Source: GCA-002712965 sp913048525
GTDB taxonomy: Bacteria > Chloroflexota > Dehalococcoidia > Lucifugimonadales > UBA826
DNA: 36,081 nucleotides
Direction of reading: 5' to 3'
NCBI GenBank assembly: GCA_913048525.1
Contig: CAJWWP010000015.1
Location: 1-36,081, forward strand
Position numbers and translations under genes: made by a program. Shown one piece after another: positions 23,089-30,458 of the stretch. A model generated the notes under the pieces. The model saw nothing but the letters and a program-made list of their open reading frames with translations. It had not been told where the DNA came from and made no database searches. Position 1 is the stretch's first letter. Every line of letters begins with the position of its first letter.

Positions 23089-23427
23089 TCACCAATTAAG
23101 ATTGAATACTTCTTCCATCGGAGACCACCATTCATTATCTGCTGCTTCTGGTACCTTTTTCTGATAGGTCCTCATAAGTTCATCCCAATTCGCAGCCTTA
23201 GGTGATGAATCAGTATAGGCCTGAAAATCATTTTCTAAATCAAAATCGTCCGGAACATTCAAAACCATAAATAATCTAGTTCCCGAAAGAAATATCCTCA
23301 TCTCTTCAATCCCTATGCTTTTAAGACCCCCAATAACCTCAGGCCACACCTCTAAGTGAAATGCCTTGTACTGCTCAATTGAGTCGGAGTCTTCTAGCAA
23401 GTCCAACGCCATTGCATAGGTCTTCAT
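23089..23427 (-). CDS. L-rhamnose mutarotase family (RhaM/DUF718) protein
   Basis: Interconverts anomers of a deoxy sugar in known members. The 112-residue protein shows YKAFHLEVWPEVIGGLKSIGI, where the His and Trp match the RhaM active site, and the WDELMRTYQ and WWSPMEEVFNL segments near the C terminus. The ATG at 23427 is chosen because AAAGGTG lies nine bases upstream; an ORF beginning at a GTG at 23439 starts inside that ribosome site. It lies 12 bases after a sugar-dehydrogenase-like aldo/keto reductase, a sensible partner since mutarotation supplies the anomer for oxidation. The natural sugar (rhamnose or fucose) is not decided. Confidence 0.82.
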   Translation of the reverse strand: MKTYAMALDLLEDSDSIEQYKAFHLEVWPEVIGGLKSIGIEEMRIFLSGTRLFMVLNVPDDFDLENDFQAYTDSSPKAANWDELMRTYQKKVPEAADNEWWSPMEEVFNLNW

Positions 23428-23450
23428 ATTAAAATACACCTTTAATCCTC

Positions 23451-24446
23451 TTATCGATCATCGGTAGGAGCCTCCTCTGGTAGTAAACTTTTTGACTTAA
23501 GCTCCTTCCACAACTCTGAAGGAATATTGAGGCTGGCCATTTCCACATTTTCAGAAACCTCCGTAGGATGCCTGGCTCCAGGTATTGTTGCGGCAACAGC
23601 AGGGTGTAGAAGACCAAACTGCAAGGCAGCTGCTTTCAGAGGGATATTGAAGTCGTCACAAATACTCTTAATAGCTTTTGCTTTTTCAATTACATACTGA
23701 GGAGCTGTTTCATAAAAATAGGTAACGTTCTTTCCAAGATCTGAAGCCAGAATTCCACTATTATAAGGTCCTCCAAGTATTACGCTTATTGAATTTTCTT
23801 CGCAGATTGGTAGGAATTCTGATAAGGCCGAATAATCGAGAAGCGTGTAACGCCCCGCAAGAAGAAAACAATCAAAATCGGCGTTCCTGGCGAAATCGGC
23901 CAGCATCTCCCATTGGTTCATTCCAGATCCTATAGCCCCAATCACCCCTTGGCTTCTGAGATCTGCTAACGTCGGAAATGCCGTATCGATTGCCTCTTCG
24001 TAGTGGTCATCTGGGTCGTGGATGAGAGCTACATCGATACGATCAAGATTAAGCCTAGTAAGGCTCTCCTCAATTGATCTGAGCACGCCATCCCTTGAAT
24101 AATCAAACCTGACATTCACTTCGGGAGGATTCCTATAAATTGGATCTTCCGATGGCGTGTCTGTTCGGTCCAGAAGCCTTCCCACTTTGGAAGAGAGTGT
24201 AAAAGAATCCTGGTCAAGAGTTGACAGAAATTCACCAAAGAAAACTTCACTTTTACCGCTACCGTACAATGGAGCGGTATCAAAGTATCTAATGCCTTCT
24301 TCATAGGCCTGTTTCAAAGTCTCATTTGCAATATTGGCACCAGCATCCGTAACCAATCCACCCATGGGCGCTCCACCCATTCCCAAACGTGTTACTTTCA
24401 CTTCGGTGTTACCCAGGCGCACCTTTTCTAATGGGTCCATTATCAT
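23451..24446 (-). CDS. Aldo/keto reductase, similar to L-fucose/D-threo-aldose 1-dehydrogenase
   Basis: NAD(P)-dependent oxidoreductase, about 330 residues, (beta/alpha)8 fold. The catalytic tetrad is visible: Asp and Tyr in RYFDTAPLYGSGKSE, Lys in TLSSKVGR, and His in VALIHDPDD. The GLGTGAP-like GMGGAPMGG start, the PIYRNPPEVN insertion and the LSEFLPICEENSISVILGGPYNSGIL segment resemble D-threo-aldose 1-dehydrogenases (L-fucose dehydrogenase). AGGTAGG precedes a short run of possible starts (GTG 24449, ATG 24446, ATG 24440); the middle one is used. It is followed by the mutarotase, suggesting a sugar-oxidation pair. The substrate is inferred. Confidence 0.82.
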   Translation of the reverse strand: MIMDPLEKVRLGNTEVKVTRLGMGGAPMGGLVTDAGANIANETLKQAYEEGIRYFDTAPLYGSGKSEVFFGEFLSTLDQDSFTLSSKVGRLLDRTDTPSEDPIYRNPPEVNVRFDYSRDGVLRSIEESLTRLNLDRIDVALIHDPDDHYEEAIDTAFPTLADLRSQGVIGAIGSGMNQWEMLADFARNADFDCFLLAGRYTLLDYSALSEFLPICEENSISVILGGPYNSGILASDLGKNVTYFYETAPQYVIEKAKAIKSICDDFNIPLKAAALQFGLLHPAVAATIPGARHPTEVSENVEMASLNIPSELWKELKSKSLLPEEAPTDDR

Positions 24447-24563
24447 CACCTACCTAATTTATTCATGACTATTTCTTCCGTGCTAGTTTACCTTTGCATT
24501 GACTGAAAATGTTCCATAGAATTAGAACGTCATTAAAATACTCAGAATACGGAGAGTAGGCCA

Positions 24564-24782
24564 TTGGAAGACTCAATAACGTTATACACCCATCCGGATT
24601 GCACGTACTCTGACGCCCTAAAAAGTGAATTGCAAGACTTGGCAATAGATTTTGAGGAATTTGATCTTGCTTTGAATCCCGAACTCTGGGACAAAGTAGA
24701 GGAACTAACGGGTGGTGAGAGAATAACGCCTGTGATGGTTACGGGCGAAAATATCGAAGTTGGCTTCCACGGAGTTGGTTGA
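24564..24782 (+). CDS. Glutaredoxin-like protein with a CxxS site
   Basis: Thioredoxin-fold protein of 72 residues. The active site reads HPDCTYSDALK, so Cys13 is followed by Ser16 where dithiol glutaredoxins have Cys. The cis-proline segment ITPVMV (Pro56) and EVGFHG near the end fit glutaredoxin/NrdH-like proteins. The C terminus is short; in other glutaredoxins a helix follows this point. The start is a TTG with GGAGAGTAGG upstream. It stands alone on the plus strand between two minus-strand genes. A monothiol or mycoredoxin-like role is possible but not shown. Confidence 0.7.
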   Translation: MEDSITLYTHPDCTYSDALKSELQDLAIDFEEFDLALNPELWDKVEELTGGERITPVMVTGENIEVGFHGVG

Positions 24783-24892
24783 AGCTTCTAGATGAAACGG
24801 GCCGTGTGCCCAAAAACTCTCACCATAGGCAAAGAAATGGTCATTCTAGGCCCACCAAATTAAGGACCTTATCTAGGGCCTTGTTCTCCAAA

Positions 24893-25717
24893 TTAATTCG
24901 GCTTTTCTGCTGTAATTGAAAACGTCAACGGCACACCAAATTCAGAATCGGGATATCTCCACAGCCCATCTTGACCAACTACAAGACATTCCGAAAAACC
25001 ACCTTGAGTGCTGTAGGGGTACTCTTCCATCTCCAGAATATGAAGCCCAGCATCCACCAACGACGTTACTATTTCTGAAATTGGATGGGCCCATTCATAT
25101 GTCGTGTGTCGACTGGGAACTTCTGGAAGGGCATAGCTCCCGCTACCATCAGGAATAAATTCCATTACGTTCTCATTGAAGTACGGTCTTCCTATAATTA
25201 CAGGTCCCCTGCTACTTCTCTTTAAAGCGTGCACGATCGGATGGAATTCGACGATACAGAATTTACCGCCTGGAGAAATTCTACTGGCTATTTGCTTTGC
25301 CCATTCCCCCAGATCCGGGAGCCAGCAAAGGACGCCATAAGATGTGAACACAATGTCAAACTTATACGGTATTTTTTCAGATAATTCATATACGTTGGAC
25401 TGATAAAATTTAGCATCAAGCCCTGATATATGACATAGCTTATTGGCTGCTTGTATCGCTTTGTAGGAAAAATCCGCTCCAGATACAGATCCGCCTTCTC
25501 GAGCTAGGCTCAGGGTAGATAAACCGAAATGACATTGCACATGGAGAATATTTTTACCGGCTATTTCCCCAATCACTTCAAGTTCAATTTCATCAAGAGA
25601 GTTTTGCCCATTCAGGAATTTATCTACTCCGTAGAATTCAGATGAGTAATGTTCATCGACCAAAGAGTCCCAGAAGTCCTGGTTACATTTCATCAAGTAT
25701 TTATTGGATTCAATCAT
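24893..25717 (-). CDS. Class I SAM-dependent methyltransferase
   Basis: Methyltransferase of unknown substrate, 274 residues. Motif I reads ILHVQCHFGLSTLSLAR rather than the more common DxGxGxG; this LHxQCHFG variant is found in a recognised methyltransferase group. VSGADFSYKAIQAA supplies motif II, and FDIVFTSYGVLCWLPDLGEWA and SPGGKFCIVEFHP give motifs IV to VI. GGAGG lies five bases before the ATG at 25717, so that start is used rather than the GTG at 25729. It is divergent from the CMD-family gene and ends 110 bases from the glutaredoxin-like gene; those bases hold only a weak AGGCCC/GGGCCT dyad. Confidence 0.82.
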   Translation of the reverse strand: MIESNKYLMKCNQDFWDSLVDEHYSSEFYGVDKFLNGQNSLDEIELEVIGEIAGKNILHVQCHFGLSTLSLAREGGSVSGADFSYKAIQAANKLCHISGLDAKFYQSNVYELSEKIPYKFDIVFTSYGVLCWLPDLGEWAKQIASRISPGGKFCIVEFHPIVHALKRSSRGPVIIGRPYFNENVMEFIPDGSGSYALPEVPSRHTTYEWAHPISEIVTSLVDAGLHILEMEEYPYSTQGGFSECLVVGQDGLWRYPDSEFGVPLTFSITAEKPN

Positions 25718-25829
25718 CAATTCCTCCACGCATCCTTCCTAGGTTTAGAATAAGATATATGCTTTCCCAAGGTATTTTCTACAAACTTCAATCATTCTAA
25801 GTATTTGGAACATTTATAAGGGGTGAATC

Positions 25830-26378
25830 ATGGCTCGTGTAGAGCAATTAACCGATACTGCAGATATAGATGAGAAATTCCACCACATAGTAAAGGAAAT
25901 AATAGGAAGTAGGGGAAGAATTAGTGGACCATTTTCAGTTCTACTACACAGCCCTGAAATCGCCGGTAGAGCCGCACACCTTGGGGAGTTTATAAGATTC
26001 GAATCCACGTTAGACGACGACGTCAGGGAACTGGCCATAATAGGAGCCGCAAAAGAAATGAATTGTGACTACGAATGGTCAGGCCATGTGACAATAGCTA
26101 GGAATGCTGGCGTCCCTGAAAATGTGCTCGAGACTGTCCGAATGAGCGGAGATATAACCGATCTGGATCATAAGTACCAGATTGTAATTTCATATGGCCG
26201 CGAGCTCCTCGGCAAAAAGAGAGTAACCGACGAAACTTACTCAGCTGCCCATCAACTTTTTGGCACGCAAGGCATCACCGAGCTAACAACCACTTACGGT
26301 TATTACAGTATGCTTGCATGCGCACTGAATGCGTTTGAGGTTATGCCAGAACCAGGAAAAGAAACACTTTCCAGATAA
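25830..26378 (+). CDS. Carboxymuconolactone decarboxylase family protein
   Basis: AhpD-like all-helical fold, 182 residues. LDDDVRELAIIGAAKEMNCDYEWSGHVTIARNAGVPENVLE is the core motif, with the Glu and His of the family. Only one Cys is present there, so the CxxC pair of AhpD is missing and a thiol-peroxidase reductase role is unlikely. AAGGGG precedes the ATG. It stands alone, convergent with an aldo/keto reductase 16 bases away. Substrate unknown. Confidence 0.8.
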   Translation: MARVEQLTDTADIDEKFHHIVKEIIGSRGRISGPFSVLLHSPEIAGRAAHLGEFIRFESTLDDDVRELAIIGAAKEMNCDYEWSGHVTIARNAGVPENVLETVRMSGDITDLDHKYQIVISYGRELLGKKRVTDETYSAAHQLFGTQGITELTTTYGYYSMLACALNAFEVMPEPGKETLSR

Positions 26379-26394
26379 TTTAAAGGGTCAGGCT

Positions 26395-27321
26395 TTATAT
26401 AAGTATCGAAGTAACTTCGTCATATTCCTCATTTGTAAGTGTAAATTCTGCAGTGGCGGCATTTGAAACCACTTGCTCTGCCGATGTGGCACCTGCTATC
26501 ACAGAGCTTATTTCACCCCTGGCTAGAAGCCATGCAAAAGCTAAATCTAGAACCGTTTTGCCCCTTTTACTACTAAAGGAATCTAATTTTTCTATCAAAT
26601 CAAAGTTTTCTTCCGTAAACATTCCCCTATCATTTACCCCAAGCCTTGTTCCCTCAGGAATATCTTCTCCCCTGCGATACTTTCCGGTTAAGAATCCATT
26701 GGCCAATGGGTAATAAGGAAGAACGCCAACGTCATACTTCTGACAAAAGGGCAGTAGTTCTGACTCAATTGATCTTTCCATCATGCTGTAATGTGGTTGA
26801 ACGCTGACGAAAGAACTGATACCAACTGACCGAGAAGTCCAGACAGCCTCGCAAACCTGCCAAGAAGAAAAATTTGAGCACCCAAAATATCTTATCTTTC
26901 CATCACGGACCAAGTCGTCAAGAACACGAAGTGTCTCCTCAATCGGGGTATCATCATCCCACCAGTGAATTTGGTAAAGATCGATATAATCGGTCTGCAG
27001 TCGGGAAAGACTACCCTCAATTTGGTCCATAATATGTATTCGAGAATTACCAGCTTGGTTTGGACCTTCCGACATTCTGCTCGAAACCTTAGTCGCAAGA
27101 ACGACACTATCTCTACGACCCGTCAGTGATCTTCCTATGTACTCTTCCGAGACTGTAGCCCCATAGCTATTAGAAGTATCGATAAGATTAATTCCAGAAT
27201 CAATGCATTGGCTGATCACTCGGTCACTCGATTCAAAGTCTAGCCGTGGACCAAAATTATTTGTTCCTAATCCAATCTCAGAAACTTCTAGACCTGAACC
27301 ACCGAGCTTTCTATACTTCAT
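26395..27321 (-). CDS. Aldo/keto reductase
   Basis: NADP-dependent oxidoreductase of 308 residues. The tetrad is visible: Asp and Tyr in NLIDTSNSYGATVSE, Lys in VVLATKVSS, and His in DLYQIHWWDDDTPIEE. IRYFGCSNFSSWQ and VQPHYSMMERSIESELLPFCQ match the AKR family of aryl-alcohol-dehydrogenase or voltage-channel beta-subunit type. GGAGG precedes the ATG. It differs clearly from the AKR at 23451 and probably acts on other substrates, which cannot be named. It is 36 bases from the ComB gene, in the same direction. Confidence 0.85.
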   Translation of the reverse strand: MKYRKLGGSGLEVSEIGLGTNNFGPRLDFESSDRVISQCIDSGINLIDTSNSYGATVSEEYIGRSLTGRRDSVVLATKVSSRMSEGPNQAGNSRIHIMDQIEGSLSRLQTDYIDLYQIHWWDDDTPIEETLRVLDDLVRDGKIRYFGCSNFSSWQVCEAVWTSRSVGISSFVSVQPHYSMMERSIESELLPFCQKYDVGVLPYYPLANGFLTGKYRRGEDIPEGTRLGVNDRGMFTEENFDLIEKLDSFSSKRGKTVLDLAFAWLLARGEISSVIAGATSAEQVVSNAATAEFTLTNEEYDEVTSILI

Positions 27322-27357
27322 ATCCTAATTACCTCCTGAAAATGTCCAACGTCCAAG

Positions 27358-28050
27358 TTATGCTATTAGCTCTGGTCGCGATACAAAAAAACCATCTTCC
27401 TTGGAAATCCGTAAGGCGAAATTATGGGAATCGATATTCAAGGCCATTTCCCTATCCTCCGAAGGCCATTGAGGAGTTTCTGGGTCATCGTATTTTTGAG
27501 ACTCCTCTCCAACCCTAATAAGTGACCTGACCGCTTCTCTTTCGGGAATCCTACCCTGAAGTAAATTCCTTAAATATAGGGCGCATTGTTCGTCCTCATC
27601 CGCCCTTTTTATGCCCTCCAAACCCATTGCGACCAGTGTGACTTTTGATGGTTTGTGAGCTTTTAAGGCTCGGACTGTGGCGGACGCAACGGCCAGAGAA
27701 CCCCCGTAGATAAGATCCGCTCCAGACGCATTAGTGACTCCCACGGTCCCCGCACGAGTAGACTGAATTATAGTTTTACCTTTTAAATCTGCCCCTAATA
27801 GGTCGAATGGAGAATTACCGTAGTCAAATCCCTCAGGTCTTTTACCTCCAACCTCACCCATAAGAATATCCCCAACACCGTCAGACCTTAGATCAAAAGC
27901 TTCCTCTATTTCTGCTACCAAAATAATCTTTTTCGCTCCCATCTCAAATGCGACGGCTTCAGTTGTAAAACATCGAAATACATCAATAATTACGGTGATG
28001 CCTGTAGCGCTACGGGCTCCTTCTATGAGACTAGAAACGGTTATGTCCAA
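27358..28050 (-). CDS. comB: 2-phosphosulfolactate phosphatase family protein (ComB)
   Basis: ComB dephosphorylates 2-phospho-3-sulfolactate to sulfolactate, a step of coenzyme M synthesis and, in other bacteria, of C3-sulfonate metabolism. The 230 residues carry VIIDVFRCFTTEAVAFEMGA (the DV-R motif), LMGEVGGKRPEGFDYGNSPF and IIQSTRAGTVGV, where many homologues read TTNGT. The start is a TTG with AAGGGA upstream. No ComA, ComC or other sulfolactate gene is in the window, so the pathway is not shown. It sits 11 bases downstream of ispH and may share its transcript. Confidence 0.85.
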   Translation of the reverse strand: MDITVSSLIEGARSATGITVIIDVFRCFTTEAVAFEMGAKKIILVAEIEEAFDLRSDGVGDILMGEVGGKRPEGFDYGNSPFDLLGADLKGKTIIQSTRAGTVGVTNASGADLIYGGSLAVASATVRALKAHKPSKVTLVAMGLEGIKRADEDEQCALYLRNLLQGRIPEREAVRSLIRVGEESQKYDDPETPQWPSEDREMALNIDSHNFALRISKEDGFFVSRPELIA

Positions 28051-28061
28051 AAAATTCCCTT

Positions 28062-28979
28062 TTATTTATCTTTTGCAAACTCTCTAAATTCCAATGGAAG
28101 GGTAAAGGTTATGTTTTCTTCTTCACCACCCATAGGAATTACCTCTTCAGGCATTAACAACTCAATAATTGCCTGAACAAGTGTGTCAGGAGTAGATGCC
28201 CCCGAGGTAATTCCGACATTTTCGACACCTTGTAACCAGTCGGGGTTCAGTTCGTCAATTCCATTTATAAGGTAGGCATTCACTCCCCTACTTTCGGCAA
28301 CATCTCTCAGCCGATTGCAATTGGAGCTATTCCTAGCCCCTATAACCAAAAAAAGATCCACATGATCGGATATTTCCTTTACAGCGTTTTGCCTGTTAGT
28401 TGTTGCATAACACAGGTCATTACGAACCAAGACGTCATTAAATGAATCTTTAATAGTTTCGATAGAACGCTGTGTGTCATCAACTGACAAAGTAGTCTGA
28501 GTTAAAACTGCGACAGGAGTGTCTTTATCCCAATGGAAGCCAGGCAATTTTTCTCTGTCGTCGACTAATTCCATTTCTGACTGCCCCATAGTCCCTTTTA
28601 CTTCTTGATGACCTCTGTGACCAACAAGAACCAATTTTCGGCCCTCTTTAGAGTATTTTTTTGCTTCGTTATGAACCTTGATAACCAAGGGACAAGTGGC
28701 GTCTACCACCTTTAAATCTCGCTCCTTAGCTTTTTTAAAATCTGACGGGGGTGAACCGTGCGCCGAGAAAACAACTCGGGCGCCCCTGGGAATTTGCTCA
28801 ACCTCTTCAACAGTTATCGCACCCTTTTTCTCAAGATCCAGCACCACATGAGGGTTGTGCACAATCTGATGTTTCACATAAACAGGTGTTCCGTATTTCT
28901 TCAAGGCGAGCTCCACCAAATCAATGGCTCTTACAACGCCAGCGCAGAACCCCCTCGGAACACCTAGAAAAACCTTCAT
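28062..28979 (-). CDS. ispH: 4-hydroxy-3-methylbut-2-enyl diphosphate reductase
   Basis: Last step of the MEP isoprenoid pathway: reductive dehydroxylation to IPP and DMAPP using a [4Fe-4S] cluster. The cluster cysteines are Cys12 (RGFCAGV), Cys96 (DATCPLV) and Cys190 (NDLCYATTNRQ). The acid Glu126 is in GHRGHQEVKGT, where the common P is Q. His41 and His74 are also present. The ATG at 28979 gives 305 residues and matches the family start; a longer frame from 29030 adds 17 hydrophobic residues without homologue support. AGAGG lies upstream. The 185 bases to the divergent aminotransferase gene hold both promoters, none clearly visible. Confidence 0.95.
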   Translation of the reverse strand: MKVFLGVPRGFCAGVVRAIDLVELALKKYGTPVYVKHQIVHNPHVVLDLEKKGAITVEEVEQIPRGARVVFSAHGSPPSDFKKAKERDLKVVDATCPLVIKVHNEAKKYSKEGRKLVLVGHRGHQEVKGTMGQSEMELVDDREKLPGFHWDKDTPVAVLTQTTLSVDDTQRSIETIKDSFNDVLVRNDLCYATTNRQNAVKEISDHVDLFLVIGARNSSNCNRLRDVAESRGVNAYLINGIDELNPDWLQGVENVGITSGASTPDTLVQAIIELLMPEEVIPMGGEEENITFTLPLEFREFAKDK

Positions 28980-29164
28980 ACTTATTAGAAACCTCTTTAA
29001 ATTTAAAAAAATACGGACCAAGACTAACAAATTCCCGAATCAAAAAAATGGTAGCACAGGTTCCAATTAATCGAACAATCAGAAATGGGACATTAACAGA
29101 TGTGGTTTAGTGGTCTGTTTGCGTTGTATACTTCCCTGAACCATGATTCAAACGGAGATTTCCT

Positions 29165-30337
29165 TTGATTAAACTGGCCCAGAGAATGAGCCGGCTCGGC
29201 ACTGAGACAGCATTTGAAGTACTCGCAAAAGCCCAGAAACTCGAGGCTCAAGGAAAAAACATAATCCACCTCGAAATCGGGGAACCAGACTTCGATACAC
29301 CGGAAAATATCGTGAGCGCTGGTCAGCAGGCACTTCAGGATGGGTTTACTTCATACAACCCTTCTCCAGGTTATGGAGATCTGAGAGATATAGTCGCCAA
29401 CGAGATATCTAAATCCAGAGGTATTGAAGCCAGTGGCGAAAACATAGTCATAACCCCAGGCGGAAAACCGATCATGTTTTTTGTGATCATGGCATTGATA
29501 GAGAGAGGAGATGAGGTACTGTACCCAAATCCGGGATTCCCAATCTACGAGTCAATGATTGAATTCTGCGGTGGCACCGCGGTCCCGATGAAATTACACG
29601 GAGACAAAGATTTCAACATAGATGTTGAAGAGGTGAGAAACCAAATAACGCCTAATACCAAGTTGATGATAATTAACTCCCCAAACAACCCATGTGGCAG
29701 CGTCATCGGGTTGGAAGAATTGGAGGAGCTTGCTTTACTGGCAAAGGAAAATGACATCCTAGTTCTATCTGATGAGATATACATCAGATTTCTTTACGAG
29801 GGGAGCCACCAAAGTATCGCTGCCCTTCCCGGTATGATGGACCGAACGATCATCTTGGATGGTTTCTCAAAAACATATGCAATGACCGGATGGAGAATAG
29901 GTTACGGATTATTTCCTGAAGAGTTGGTTGAGCCCGTCTCTCGTCTGGTAACCAACAGCGTATCCTGCACCGCCAGCTTTACCCAGATTGCCGCAGCTGA
30001 AGCCCTAGTGGGTTCTCAAGATAGACCCTCGGCTATGGTGGAGGAATTCAAGAAAAGAAGGGATATAGTAGTCGCTGGACTAAACTCAATTGAAGGCATT
30101 AAATGTGCTACTCCAAAGGGCGCATTTTACGTTTTTCCCAATATTGATGGTACAGGCATGTCAAGCGCGGAATTTTCCAACAGGCTCCTTGAAGAAGCTG
30201 GAGTTGCAGTTCTTGCTGGAGAGTCATTTGGTAAATACGGAGCCGGGTATATACGACTCTCATTCGCCAATTCCACCGAGAACTTACAGGAAGCCATATC
30301 TAGAATTAAGCAGTTTCTAGAATCCAACTACTCGTAG
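29165..30337 (+). CDS. Class I/II aminotransferase (aspartate aminotransferase-like, PLP)
   Basis: Fold-type I aminotransferase of 390 residues. PLP Lys236 lies in DGFSKTYAMTGWRIGYG. Asn175 (SPNNPCG), Asp203 and Tyr206 (LSDEIYIRFLY) and the IGEPDFDTP N-terminal motif are present. It resembles the aspartate/prephenate or alanine aminotransferases of the I-gamma group. The start is a TTG with CGGAG upstream. Aminotransferase specificity cannot be settled from sequence alone. The 121 bases after it, up to nadE, show no clear terminator. Confidence 0.88.
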   Translation: MIKLAQRMSRLGTETAFEVLAKAQKLEAQGKNIIHLEIGEPDFDTPENIVSAGQQALQDGFTSYNPSPGYGDLRDIVANEISKSRGIEASGENIVITPGGKPIMFFVIMALIERGDEVLYPNPGFPIYESMIEFCGGTAVPMKLHGDKDFNIDVEEVRNQITPNTKLMIINSPNNPCGSVIGLEELEELALLAKENDILVLSDEIYIRFLYEGSHQSIAALPGMMDRTIILDGFSKTYAMTGWRIGYGLFPEELVEPVSRLVTNSVSCTASFTQIAAAEALVGSQDRPSAMVEEFKKRRDIVVAGLNSIEGIKCATPKGAFYVFPNIDGTGMSSAEFSNRLLEEAGVAVLAGESFGKYGAGYIRLSFANSTENLQEAISRIKQFLESNYS

Positions 30338-30458
30338 AGTTCATTCAGGTAGCCTCCAAAAATTGGCGGGGCCAACCTACGAGGGTTAAAATTCTGGAAT
30401 AGATGTTCCTCTAAGCCTGTTGTTACTTTTACACAGTCTGGGAAGGTAAGATTCAGTC

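Noticed and set aside
24783..24892. AGGCCC/GGGCCT dyad after the glutaredoxin-like gene as a terminator
   Set aside because: Six-base arms with a long spacer and no T tract; too weak to call.
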